A stretch of DNA of 51,690 nucleotides. It comes from an uncultured Chitinophagaceae bacterium. Lineage in GTDB: Bacteria; Bacteroidota; Bacteroidia; Chitinophagales; Chitinophagaceae. The notes under the pieces were generated by a model. That model had not been told where the DNA came from. It saw only the letters and a list, made by a program, of their open reading frames with translations, and did not search any database. This document shows positions 29,399 through 38,086 of this stretch, piece by piece (within the stretch, counting starts at the first letter, position 1; every line of letters begins with the position of its first letter). Location: NCBI GenBank assembly GCA_903895845.1, contig CAITVK010000019.1, forward strand, positions 1 through 51,690, read 5' to 3'. The position numbers were made by a program, and so were the translations under genes.

Positions 29399-30052
29399 AT
29401 GAAGTACTTAACTTATTGTTTTCTTACTGTTTTAAATCTGACCTTACTAAAGGCCCAGAATAATAGTTACGCCCCACGAATTTTATCTCTCAATGAAACA
29501 AGGCAAATCTTTATTGACTCAATAAAAAGGGAAATGAAAATAACCTACCCAATTTTTAGAGTTTATAACTATTCAGATAAGTCAGGCAGTTTCCTTCTGG
29601 TATTTACAGAAAGTAATGACTCAATTGGTGACAAAGACACTTTTAATCATTCAATCAAAGCCATCAATATTAAAATTAACAAGGAGAAACTCGTTAAAGT
29701 TTGGGAAATTAATGATAACATCATAAAAAACGATAATAAAGAAAGCTCCATTTGGTTTTGGACAAGCTACTTTGATTTTAAAGATTTTGATAGTGATGGA
29801 TTAATTGAGCCAATCATTGTCTATGGAACAAGAGGATTAAACGGATATGATGACGGAAGAATCAAATTTATTATTTTCTACAACGGAAAGAAAATAGTAA
29901 TTCGACATCAAAACGGGATTTTAGATTACCAAAGACACACTCAAATTGACGATATATTTTATTTATTACCACCCAAACTAAAAGCTAGTATTAAATCCAA
30001 AATGGCTTTAATGAAAAAGCAAGGCAAAGCTATCTTCACCGATACTTGGTAA
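29399..30052 (+). CDS. Hypothetical exported protein
   Basis: 217 residues with a likely signal peptide (MKYLTYCFLTVLNLTLLKAQ). The mature part is rich in Lys, Ile and Asn. It contains SGSFLLVFTESNDS and the motif FDFKDFDSDGLIEPIIVYGT, which has the DxDxDG character of a calcium-binding or VCBS-like loop, then GYDDGRIKFIIFYNGKKIVIRHQNG. This outline resembles small secreted Bacteroidota proteins of the M949_RS01915 type, but I am not certain. The gene is richer in A+T than its neighbours. Function unknown. Confidence 0.75.
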   Translation: MKYLTYCFLTVLNLTLLKAQNNSYAPRILSLNETRQIFIDSIKREMKITYPIFRVYNYSDKSGSFLLVFTESNDSIGDKDTFNHSIKAINIKINKEKLVKVWEINDNIIKNDNKESSIWFWTSYFDFKDFDSDGLIEPIIVYGTRGLNGYDDGRIKFIIFYNGKKIVIRHQNGILDYQRHTQIDDIFYLLPPKLKASIKSKMALMKKQGKAIFTDTW

Positions 30053-30082
30053 TTTTCAACACCTCCTCTCTAAAAATTTTCC

Positions 30083-30112
30083 TTGCCATTTTATCCACTC
30101 CCCTTATCTTAG
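30083..30112 (+). promoter_or_regulatory. Bacteroidota-type promoter before the glycosyltransferase-like gene
   Basis: TTG at 30083-30085 and TATCTTAG at 30105-30112 are separated by 19 bases, close to the Bacteroidota TTG/TAnnTTTG pattern. A transcript would start near 30119, eight bases before the ATG at 30127. This supports the ATG rather than the upstream TTG at 30046 as start. Confidence 0.5.
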
Positions 30113-30126
30113 CCAATTTCATAGCT

Positions 30127-31656
30127 ATGAGAGAAAAACGCAGGGTGCTGAATTTTACAAAAAACATCGACTCATTGGTGGCAGCCATTGCTGGAAGTAT
30201 ATTTATTTTTATACTCACCCATTACCACGGCGTGGGCATCTCCCCCGATTCTGTTTCCTATTCTGGCGCTGCAAGAAACCTTTGTGCTGGCAAATGGTTG
30301 GTCGACTTCGACGAAAATTCCCTCATCATCTTTCCAGCAGGATACCCCGTTTTCCTTGGACTATTATCCATGCTTTTTAATGTGGATGTAATAGCATTGG
30401 CTCCTTTTATCAATGCGCTGTTGGTTGGGATTGTTATTTTTATTTACGGCTGTATCATCGAACGGTTTTATAAAAGCAACCGCTGGCATAAACTAGCTAC
30501 CCTGAGTATCATTCCCATCAGTTATACCATCCTCGATGTGTACACAATGCTGTGGAGCGAAACCTTTTTTATGGCTTTACTGGTCTTCTTCCTTGTATTC
30601 CTACAAAAATACCTCTCTGCCCCCACCCTTCCAAACCTGCTTCTGCCTTCCCTTTTTACGGCCATCGCTTGCGATACCCGCATTGCCGGCATCAGTATCT
30701 TAGGTACTGGCATCTTGCTGATTGTACTTCAATACCAGATTTCTTTCCTCAAAAAACTGTTACATCTTGCTTTATATGCTTGTATTAGCATCACATTATT
30801 GGCTGCAAACCTCTTGCACAACCAAGCCGAAACGGGGACCTTTACAGGAATCAGGCAGCCAAGTGTTACGCCCCTGCTCACCAACATTCAATATTTTGGA
30901 GATACCGTATTGCAATGGTTTCAGTTGCCAAATATGCCTGCTACCGTTTCAATAACCATTGGCATTACACTAATACTTACCTTAGGAATTGTATTTCTTA
31001 TCCGCTTCTTTTGGCTGGAGAAACAGTCCTCATTCGAGACTATCATCCTTGCATTTTGCCTTACCTACCTATTTTTTATCCTCATCACATCAACCATTTC
31101 CCGTTACGAAAAAATCAACAATCGCCTTCTTTCCCCTGCCTTTATCCCTTTATTAATAGGCATAAGTTTTTATATCCCACAGTTCATCAGTAAAATAAAA
31201 ACGAAGTCACTGAGGGTAATTTCGATTGGTGTTGTTACTTGCCTTTTCCTGTTGTTACAATACCGCCAGGCAAAAGTTGCTAAAGAATTGCAGGCGCAGT
31301 ATAAAGAAAGCGGCATTCCTGGTTATACTGAATCAGGATGGCAAGAAAGTGATATTGTACAGTTTATTAAGTTCAAGAAAGACTTTTTTAAATCGGATAA
31401 GCCCATTTATTCCAACGCTAATGATGCTGTATATTTTTATAACCCCGAACTATCAGCACAAGACTTACCAGAGCCTGCGCACACAGCAGATTTAATAGAT
31501 TACCACGAGTCAAACCCCAACTATATCATTTGGTTTACCAATGATTTTGATAACAAAAGCATCATAAGGCTAAAAGAAATTGCTAAATTCAGGCAATTAG
31601 ATACGCTTGTAAAACTAAATGACGGACTTATTTTGTGGAGTAGCCCAAAGAAATAA
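30127..31656 (+). CDS. Polytopic membrane protein, glycosyltransferase family 39-like
   Basis: 509 residues from the ATG at 30127. A TTG at 30046 would add 27 residues and overlap the previous gene by seven bases, but a promoter-like sequence lies between. About ten membrane-spanning segments are visible (for example FIFILTHYH, INALLVGIVIFIYGCII, ITIGITLILTLGIVFLI). The first periplasmic loop carries GISPDSVSYSGAARNL, like the Asp-containing loop of ArnT/PMT-type GT-C glycosyltransferases, and IIFPAGYPVFLGLL follows as is common there. The C-terminal 130 residues are soluble. It probably transfers a sugar from a lipid-linked donor outside the membrane. Donor and acceptor are unknown. Confidence 0.8.
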   Translation: MREKRRVLNFTKNIDSLVAAIAGSIFIFILTHYHGVGISPDSVSYSGAARNLCAGKWLVDFDENSLIIFPAGYPVFLGLLSMLFNVDVIALAPFINALLVGIVIFIYGCIIERFYKSNRWHKLATLSIIPISYTILDVYTMLWSETFFMALLVFFLVFLQKYLSAPTLPNLLLPSLFTAIACDTRIAGISILGTGILLIVLQYQISFLKKLLHLALYACISITLLAANLLHNQAETGTFTGIRQPSVTPLLTNIQYFGDTVLQWFQLPNMPATVSITIGITLILTLGIVFLIRFFWLEKQSSFETIILAFCLTYLFFILITSTISRYEKINNRLLSPAFIPLLIGISFYIPQFISKIKTKSLRVISIGVVTCLFLLLQYRQAKVAKELQAQYKESGIPGYTESGWQESDIVQFIKFKKDFFKSDKPIYSNANDAVYFYNPELSAQDLPEPAHTADLIDYHESNPNYIIWFTNDFDNKSIIRLKEIAKFRQLDTLVKLNDGLILWSSPKK

Positions 31657-31661
31657 CCAAA

Positions 31662-31700
31662 AGAAAAAGGGCAATCAACACTATGGTCGACCGCCCCTTT
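31662..31700 (-). terminator. Probable terminator of the fucosidase gene
   Basis: Arms AAAGGGC (31666-31672) and GCCCCTTT (31693-31700) pair with one bulge, and the loop contains the palindrome GGTCGACC. Read on the minus strand the stem is followed by a T-rich run. It sits between two convergent genes. Confidence 0.55.
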
Positions 31701-31719
31701 AACATTAAAAATGACCCAC

Positions 31720-33249
31720 CTATTTCTTGAATGATACTTTAAAAACCAATGTCTTCCAGTTGGGCAATATAGTTGGCTTATTAATTACCAATGCCTCATC
31801 ACCTTGTTTCCATACTAACTTTTCAGCACTTCCCAATAGCTTTACAGAAGCAACTGCTTTCGTTTCAAATTGTGCATTCTTACCCAAAGAAACAATATTA
31901 ATATCTGTTGTCGGTGGTTCCATCACAAACACATACACAGCTCCATTCTTAGTGGTGAAACGAATATCTGTTGGTTGATACTTACGCACATCTTTCAATC
32001 CACCAAAGTGTCCTTTCTCTTGTGTCTTAGCAGTAGAAGGGCCTTCGCCATAAACTTTCCACGGACGCGTCCCGTAAATGCCGTCTCCATTGGCAGTAGT
32101 CCACGTAGCTAAATCTTCCAAGGTATTTACCATATCCTGCTCAATATCTCCTTCAGGAGTCTGAACAATATTAATCAATAAATTACCATTCTTACTCACA
32201 ATGTCCACCAGCATCTGAATAATCTCAGAAGCACTCTTATACTTCTGGCCATTACTATAAAACCAGTCCCCAATACTCGTATCTGTCTGCCAAGGAAATG
32301 GAGAGATACTATCATTTACACCACGCTCAATGTCTTTTACATAAGTTCCATCCGCTGGCATCGACTTGTAATTATAAACCGCCTCCATCTTGCCATGATT
32401 TGCCTTCAGGTTTCCATTGTAGTAGTTGGCAAGCATCGCCAGACCTGTATCTCCAAACGGGAGTTTACTATCAGAATACAACAAATCGGGGTGATAATTA
32501 TCTACCAGTTCCTTCACATCATCAAACCATTCTTTAGGCCATTCATGACTCGTGGTTAACCAGGCTTTATCACCGGGAGCAGCTTTGGTATGGTACAAAT
32601 CTGCGTAAGCGGGGTCGTTGCCATCATAAGGAACGCCCTTAAATTCACCAGACGTATCCGCACCGTGCGCCGATTGGAACCAGGTATAACTTGCCGCCAG
32701 GTGCTCCGAAACACCAAATCGCAATCCTTCTTTCTTTGCCGCATGTTGCCAGATACCCACTACATCTTTATGTGGCCCCATTTCTACTGCATTCCAGCGA
32801 TGTATTTTAGATTTCCATAAAAAGAAATTATCGTGATGGCTGCCCATACTCACAAAGTATTTAGCCCCTGCCTTTTTATATAATTTCATTAAATATTCAG
32901 GATCCCATTTCTCTGCTTTCCACAAAGGAATAATGTCTTTATAACCAAATTTGGAAGGGTGACCATACGTTGCCACATGGTATTTGTTATCGCCACTTCC
33001 TTGTTGGTACAACTTCTTTGCATACCAATCGCCATGACGTGGCACTGCCTGTGGCCCCCAATGTGCCCAGATGCCAAACTTTGCATCCCTGAACCAATCG
33101 GGACATTTATATTGTTTGAAGGAAGAAGGATCATTTGGTTTATAAGGCCCATCCACTACTGGCAAAGAGGTTTGGGCATAACTGGTGACAATAGAACCCG
33201 CAAGTAAAGTAGTCGCAAGCAAGATTTTCTTCAAAAGCATTCGTTTCAT
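31720..33249 (-). CDS. Alpha-L-fucosidase, glycoside hydrolase family 29, exported
   Basis: 509 residues. The signal peptide (MLLKKILLATTLLAGSIVTSYAQ after MKR) predicts export. The GH29 barrel begins with PDWFRDAKFGIWAHWGPQAVP and GDWYA, and the KAGAKYFVSMGSHHDNF strand carries conserved histidines. The probable nucleophile Asp is in YHPDLLYSDSKLPFG near residue 258. KNGNLLINIVQTPEGDIE matches the LLLN-GP-DG block seen near the end of the catalytic domain. A small beta domain follows. The enzyme removes fucose from glycans outside the inner membrane. No SusC/SusD pair is adjacent, so this is not a complete polysaccharide-utilisation locus. Confidence 0.93.
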   Translation of the reverse strand: MKRMLLKKILLATTLLAGSIVTSYAQTSLPVVDGPYKPNDPSSFKQYKCPDWFRDAKFGIWAHWGPQAVPRHGDWYAKKLYQQGSGDNKYHVATYGHPSKFGYKDIIPLWKAEKWDPEYLMKLYKKAGAKYFVSMGSHHDNFFLWKSKIHRWNAVEMGPHKDVVGIWQHAAKKEGLRFGVSEHLAASYTWFQSAHGADTSGEFKGVPYDGNDPAYADLYHTKAAPGDKAWLTTSHEWPKEWFDDVKELVDNYHPDLLYSDSKLPFGDTGLAMLANYYNGNLKANHGKMEAVYNYKSMPADGTYVKDIERGVNDSISPFPWQTDTSIGDWFYSNGQKYKSASEIIQMLVDIVSKNGNLLINIVQTPEGDIEQDMVNTLEDLATWTTANGDGIYGTRPWKVYGEGPSTAKTQEKGHFGGLKDVRKYQPTDIRFTTKNGAVYVFVMEPPTTDINIVSLGKNAQFETKAVASVKLLGSAEKLVWKQGDEALVINKPTILPNWKTLVFKVSFKK

Positions 33250-33420
33250 ATCTGTTTTATTTTTTGTGGAGAAATGACCTTACTAAAACGAAATAGTTTA
33301 GTAGTCATTGAATTATTTCATCAAATAAATAAGAAAATAGAAATTAAACTAAGCGTATGGATTTAATAGTCGTCATTTGAATAGAAATAATTCTGTTTCA
33401 TTGGCTTAATACGACTCTAA

Positions 33421-33891
33421 ATGCAAAAAGATACCCGCCCCTCTCCTATTGTTTTTACTTTGAACAATGCAGACGATTTAAGTAATTTCGTAGGAATAGC
33501 TTTCTCATGGGTTAATTATTTATTTCACGAAGAGGAATCGAGTATCCATTGGTTTATCCAAGAAATGAATTACTTTACAAAAGAGCAGTTTATTTTACTT
33601 AATACCCGCATCTCAAATAAAAGAAATAAAAGCGTACCCATGAATGAGAAACACTTTATCATCATGTATGCAGTCCTCTTTTATTGTGGCAAGATGATAC
33701 AATGTAAAAAAGAAGTGGACTCAATATTGGAAGATACGAACCCAGAAGTAGCCATTAATTTTAAAAATATTAAAGATCCATTCATCAATTTCGCAAATAA
33801 CAACACTAAAGTACTTAACCACGATTATAAGAATAACCACACCCTTGCCGCTGCAATGGCCAGAATAAATACCTTCCAAATACCTGAATAA
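33421..33891 (+). CDS. Hypothetical cytoplasmic protein
   Basis: 156 residues, no signal peptide or membrane segment and no domain I recognise. The ATG at 33421 directly follows a TAA, and the sequence is free of repeats. The composition is mixed, with many aromatic residues (SWVNYLFHEEESSIHWFIQEMNYF) and a C-terminal helix (TLAAAMARINTF). It lies 52 bases before the DUF5009 gene. A protein of this kind could be lineage-specific; nothing around it indicates a role. Confidence 0.6.
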   Translation: MQKDTRPSPIVFTLNNADDLSNFVGIAFSWVNYLFHEEESSIHWFIQEMNYFTKEQFILLNTRISNKRNKSVPMNEKHFIIMYAVLFYCGKMIQCKKEVDSILEDTNPEVAINFKNIKDPFINFANNNTKVLNHDYKNNHTLAAAMARINTFQIPE

Positions 33892-33943
33892 ACTGATTAC
33901 TATTTACTGCTAACTGTTCACTGCAATCTATTATCTTCACAAA

Positions 33944-35095
33944 ATGAATCAGCGATATTATTCTTTGGACGTATTTAGAGGCGCAACGGTTGCTTTGATG
34001 ATTTTGGTTAATAATCCCGGCAGTTGGGATTACCTCTATTCCCCCCTCGATCATGCGCCTTGGCATGGTTGCACGCCTACCGATCTGGTCTTTCCTTTCT
34101 TCCTTTTTGCCGTTGGTAATGCCATGGCTTTTGTAATGCCGCGCTTCGAAAAGGAAGGAACAGCCTATATGCTCAATAAGGTTTGCAAGCGTACAATTCT
34201 CATCTTTTTAATCGGATTATTCCTCAACTGGTGCCCTTTTGTAAAGTGGGATAACGAGGTTTTGGTAGCCAAGCCTTGGGAGCTCGTGCGCATTATGGGG
34301 GTATTACAACGCATCGCCCTTTGCTATTTCAGTGCTTCACTACTAGTCTACTTTCTAAAAGCTCGTGGCGCTTATGTGGTGGGTTGCGTGTTGTTATTGT
34401 TATATTGGTTTGTGACTTTATATTTTGGAAATCCGCAAGACCCTTATAGCTTGAATGGCTTTTTTGGTACTGCCATAGATACCAAAATATTAGGTGTTAC
34501 CCACCTGTACAAAGGCGAAGGTGTTCCATTCGATCCAGAGGGATTAGCGAGTTTGCCTGCGGCTATTGTACAAGTAATATTTGGTTACCTGATTGGTCAA
34601 TACATCCAGATGAAAGGGAAAACATTTGATATGCTCACCAATCTTTTTGTAGCGGGCTGCATCCTTGTTTTTGCAGGTTATTGTTGGGATTATGTGTTTC
34701 CTATTACCAAGAAAACATGGACAAGTAGCTATACTGTTTATACAACCGGATTGGCTACACTCACACTTTCTATATTGATTTATTGGATTGAATTTAAAGA
34801 AGTACGAGCAGGCTGGAGTCGTTTCTTTGATGTATTTGGCAAAAACCCCTTATTCATCTTTGTATTGAGTGGCTTTCTGCCTAGGGTATTGGGACTACTA
34901 CGTTGGGTTGACCATCTGGATGAAGCAGGCAAAAAAGTTTATACCACTCCTTTCAACTGGTTTTACTTACACGTTTGCAAGAATATAGCGACAGATTTAC
35001 GCATTGGTTCTCTCGTTTATGCCTTGTGTATGATTGCTTTCTATTGGACGATTGTCTATTTTCTGGATAAGAAGAAGATTTATATAAAGGTGTAG
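33944..35095 (+). CDS. DUF5009 / heparan-alpha-glucosaminide N-acetyltransferase-like membrane protein
   Basis: 383 residues with about ten membrane segments. The N-terminus RYYSLDVFRGATVALMILVNNPG is the signature of the bacterial HGSNAT-like family, and TPTDLVFPFFLFAVGNAM follows as the second block. In the human homologue a membrane acetyl-CoA:sugar transfer is catalysed through a histidine; here HAPWHGC provides candidate His residues in the first loop. The family is thought to acetylate glycans or to act in cell-surface sugar metabolism in Bacteroidota. It neighbours a fucosidase, which fits a glycan theme without proving a link. Confidence 0.88.
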   Translation: MNQRYYSLDVFRGATVALMILVNNPGSWDYLYSPLDHAPWHGCTPTDLVFPFFLFAVGNAMAFVMPRFEKEGTAYMLNKVCKRTILIFLIGLFLNWCPFVKWDNEVLVAKPWELVRIMGVLQRIALCYFSASLLVYFLKARGAYVVGCVLLLLYWFVTLYFGNPQDPYSLNGFFGTAIDTKILGVTHLYKGEGVPFDPEGLASLPAAIVQVIFGYLIGQYIQMKGKTFDMLTNLFVAGCILVFAGYCWDYVFPITKKTWTSSYTVYTTGLATLTLSILIYWIEFKEVRAGWSRFFDVFGKNPLFIFVLSGFLPRVLGLLRWVDHLDEAGKKVYTTPFNWFYLHVCKNIATDLRIGSLVYALCMIAFYWTIVYFLDKKKIYIKV

Positions 35096-35204
35096 GGGAA
35101 GGTTTTATATTTCCATTCGCTAATTAATGTGTTAACAGTAAAACAACAACTAATAATCAGGACTATTTTTTCTCTTGGTAGACATTTATAGATCAAACTA
35201 ATCA

Positions 35205-35687
35205 CTATTTCCTGTTCCAAATTACATTATCCGAGGTCATAATTTCAGAACTAAATCTATCTATCGCTAACAATGAACCTTCAAGCCTAGAGCCTCCTTC
35301 TATAACCTTTAACAAAATCGAGCCCCTTCCTATGAATCTCCTATCATCTATTCTGTATTCAATATCAACATAATTATCAAAAATTTCTCCTTTAACAGAT
35401 AATATTGAAGTCTCATCTTCTCTATTGGGGATGTAATTTCTTGAGGTTACTAACCCTACAATCTTGTGCCCTTTTTGTTTCAATTCAATAAATTGCTCAA
35501 CCTTAACACCACCGCCAAAACTTAGTTTTGAAGTCCATTGACCAGATATATTAATACCCCTGTAAATAGAATTTTGATACCAAGGGATAAATACTTTATA
35601 TATCAGTTTCATAAAAACCCAAATAATCGTGCTTGTCAGTATCCCACTGAAAACTCCTGTTAAAATTGAGAATTGAATACTATCCAT
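35205..35687 (-). CDS. Small membrane-anchored beta-rich protein, Cap15-like outline
   Basis: 160 residues. The N-terminal 40 residues contain a hydrophobic segment (FSILTGVFSGILTSTIIWVFMKLIY), perhaps a helical hairpin. After a basic, aromatic linker come about eight predicted beta-strands beginning INISGQWTSKL and ending MTSDNVIWNRK. This order, a membrane helix then a small beta-barrel with a G-x-W entrance, recalls Cap15-type CBASS effectors and related 2TM-beta proteins. No CD-NTase or other defence gene lies next to it, so the assignment is by architecture only. It could equally be a lipocalin-like housekeeping protein. The gene is AT-rich. Confidence 0.65.
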   Translation of the reverse strand: MDSIQFSILTGVFSGILTSTIIWVFMKLIYKVFIPWYQNSIYRGINISGQWTSKLSFGGGVKVEQFIELKQKGHKIVGLVTSRNYIPNREDETSILSVKGEIFDNYVDIEYRIDDRRFIGRGSILLKVIEGGSRLEGSLLAIDRFSSEIMTSDNVIWNRK

Positions 35688-35888
35688 ATTTAAACATTTT
35701 ACATAATTCTACTTCCACAAATAAACATAATCCTTCCTATCCTTTCCCAAACTATTTTTCCTTTGGCAATTGAGTGGCTTTAAATAGACATTGCGATTGA
35801 ACTAATTTTAAAAGTTCACAAGAAATTTAACCCCTTACCTATCCTCCAAAATAGTGAAAATGATAATATTCGCTTGGTGTATGCAACA

Positions 35889-35918
35889 AAAAAAAAGGGA
35901 CTGAATTACTTCAGCCCC
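35889..35918 (-). terminator. Intrinsic terminator after the second T9SS gene
   Basis: On the minus strand a GGGGCTGAA/TTCAGTCCC stem (35910-35918 with 35897-35905, one G-U pair, four-base loop) is followed by at least eight T (complement of 35889-35896). It follows the stop codon of the minus-strand gene ending at 35947. Confidence 0.85.
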
Positions 35919-35946
35919 CACTTGTATGGTAAGTACAAAAAGTGTG

Positions 35947-37176
35947 TTATTGAACAGAAATAGCCTTCACTACTTTGGTTGAGCCATTAGTTAACTCTAA
36001 CTGATAAGTACCTGCTTTCACTGCACTTGGCAATACAACAGACTGGGATAATGAACCACCAGCTACATTGATAGAAGTAGTTGAAACTCTTTGTCCGCTG
36101 ATACTGTAGATATTAATGGCATATTTGCCTGCATCAATTCCTGCAATTTGAAGGTTTAATGTATGGTTGGTTACCGGATTAGGAAATACAGTAGCACCTA
36201 CTTTTGTTTGACCAAGAACTTTTACAACAGAACTGTAAGTAACAGAACCAGTTACATCTGTAGATTTAATTCTGTAGTAGCTGGTACCGCTAACAGTTTT
36301 ATCTATAAATGAATAGTTTACACTTTTAGTAGCTGGTGTTGTTCCTATTTCTTTAAAATCTGTTCCATCAGCAGATTTTTCGATAGAATAATTCAGAACA
36401 TTGATTTCAGATAAAGAAGTCCAACTGATTTTCGCTTGACTATTGATTAAGTTAGCACTGATGCTACCAAATTTAACTGGAAGCGGTGTTGGGTTTGCAT
36501 AGATAACAATATCTTCAAATCCTAAAAGTTTTCCTGTTACTGGTGTCTTGGAATTGTTAAATGGCAACAATCTCAAACTGAAAGTCTGTCCACTTGTAAG
36601 GGAAACAGTGCTAGGCAATTCTAGTGTAAAGGTGTGCATGGTATCTTTTGACAATTTTTGAACTGAACCAAGAACTAAAAGATTAGAAGTGGCCCAACCA
36701 TCGGTAGAATAGTAAAAGTCTGCCGTAACAGCGCCTCCACCAGAACTTACCAATGAAGCTTTTACACTAGTGATATATAATGCTGAATTTGCTTTTACAT
36801 TAAACTGAATATATCTGTCCGGTTTGCCAGTTGCTGCGGCATTTCCTTCCCATATTCCAGTTGGTGCAACTGCTACCCCCCCGGTATCTGTAGCTGCGTA
36901 TTCTCTCATTGAGTAAGTAAGATTATCGTAGGGAGAGGTTGCAACTTTAGGTTTCAATGTTTTAGCTAAGCCTATCTTAGCAAGCGTTAAAGTGTCGGTA
37001 GTTAAACCAGCAGTTGAAAATCCGGCAGAGTCGAAAGCACTTGTTGGATAGCCAAAGCCCGCAGGAACTTTAGTTGTATTTGTCCAAACGGCAGAATCGG
37101 TTTGTGCTGATGATTTAGCACTAATAAATATTGTTGCTAACACAACAAACAAGCGGCAAGTAGACATCAATTTCAT
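35947..37176 (-). CDS. T9SS type A sorting domain-containing secreted protein
   Basis: 409 residues. The signal peptide is MKLMSTCRLFVVLATIFISAKSSAQ. Residues about 30-225 form a beta-rich domain (YIQFNVKANSALYITSVKASLVSSGGGAVTADFYYS...) of a kind seen in secreted Bacteroidota proteins, with no enzyme motif. Then comes the linker-like LPVKFGSISANLINSQAKISWTSL and a fibronectin-like domain, and the last 80 residues (VFPNPVTN... to VVKAISVQ) are a T9SS type A sorting domain. It is probably attached to or released from the cell surface. It is flanked upstream by 254 bases without a gene and by a strong terminator downstream, so it is a single-gene unit. Confidence 0.88.
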   Translation of the reverse strand: MKLMSTCRLFVVLATIFISAKSSAQTDSAVWTNTTKVPAGFGYPTSAFDSAGFSTAGLTTDTLTLAKIGLAKTLKPKVATSPYDNLTYSMREYAATDTGGVAVAPTGIWEGNAAATGKPDRYIQFNVKANSALYITSVKASLVSSGGGAVTADFYYSTDGWATSNLLVLGSVQKLSKDTMHTFTLELPSTVSLTSGQTFSLRLLPFNNSKTPVTGKLLGFEDIVIYANPTPLPVKFGSISANLINSQAKISWTSLSEINVLNYSIEKSADGTDFKEIGTTPATKSVNYSFIDKTVSGTSYYRIKSTDVTGSVTYSSVVKVLGQTKVGATVFPNPVTNHTLNLQIAGIDAGKYAINIYSISGQRVSTTSINVAGGSLSQSVVLPSAVKAGTYQLELTNGSTKVVKAISVQ

Positions 37177-37430
37177 AATAGCATTTTTAAATCTTAATTA
37201 ATTTTTAAGGCGTAAAGGTATTTGTCCAAAATAGTCTGTCCATCCTGCCGCATCCTGTATTTATTGATTTTTAACTGTTAATGTATTTCTAAACAATAAT
37301 TTGACACTTAGCTTAGTATATACCATTAAGTGTGCTGATGGTTGGATTCAGGCTTCTAATAGAATTTTTAACATTTATCCCTGTTACATAAAAAGATAAA
37401 TTCGCCACAAGCTAGAAAGAAAATTATTGT

Positions 37431-38069
37431 ATGATAAAGAAACTCACCTTCTTACTTTTTACTTTCATCACCATCACTTCCTATGCACAGGAAGCAACCA
37501 CCGATTCGATAACAGCAAATGGACGCAAACTTTTGCAATTACTCGACTCCTCACGTGTGGAAGAACTATGGCAGAAAGGCTATCGCGTAAATTGGGAAAC
37601 TGGCGAACAAGAAACGGCATCTTCTAATCCTGCGTCCACCCATTGCAGTGCTTTTGCTGCTTCATTCTCAAAGAAAGTGGGCATATACCTGCTTCGCCCC
37701 CCTGAACACAAACAGGCATTGTTGGCAAATGCCCAGTTCGATTGGCTACAAACCTATAATGCTGCCAACGAAGGTTGGGTGAAAGTGAATAGTGGCTTGG
37801 AAGCACAGAACCTTGCCAACAAAGGATACTTGGTAGTGACGGTTTTTAAGAATGCCGATGAACACAAGCCAGGACATATTGCAGTGATTCGTCCAGCAAT
37901 AAAAACCTTGAAGAAACTAAATAGGGAAGGTCCTCAAACAACACAATCTGGTGCAACCAATGCATATTCTATTGCTTTGATAGATGGTTTTAGCCATCAT
38001 CCTGGTGCATGGCCAAACGGTGTTATCTTCTACGAGCATCCAATAGATTGGGCAAATATCAGTAAATAG
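37431..38069 (+). CDS. Exported putative cysteine hydrolase (NlpC/P60- or CHAP-like), copy 1
   Basis: 212 residues with a signal peptide (MIKKLTFLLFTFITITSYAQ). The mature part shows THCSAFAASFSKKVG (candidate nucleophile Cys near residue 72), LLANAQFDWL, GLEAQNLANKGYLVV and KPGHIAVIRP (candidate His near 148), then GPQTTQSG and HPGAWPNGVIFYEH. A Cys at the start of a helix followed by a His at the start of a strand is the order of papain-like NlpC/P60 and CHAP amidases, so peptidoglycan is a possible substrate. I do not recognise the exact family. It is a tandem duplicate of the next gene, 17 bases away; all the motifs listed are conserved in both. Confidence 0.85.
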   Translation: MIKKLTFLLFTFITITSYAQEATTDSITANGRKLLQLLDSSRVEELWQKGYRVNWETGEQETASSNPASTHCSAFAASFSKKVGIYLLRPPEHKQALLANAQFDWLQTYNAANEGWVKVNSGLEAQNLANKGYLVVTVFKNADEHKPGHIAVIRPAIKTLKKLNREGPQTTQSGATNAYSIALIDGFSHHPGAWPNGVIFYEHPIDWANISK

Positions 38070-38086
38070 AAAAACAACTTACAACG

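Noticed and set aside
30046-30126. TTG start extending the glycosyltransferase-like gene upstream by 27 codons
   Set aside because: It overlaps the previous gene by seven bases, and a promoter-like TTG-N19-TATCTTAG lies within the extension, in front of the ATG at 30127.
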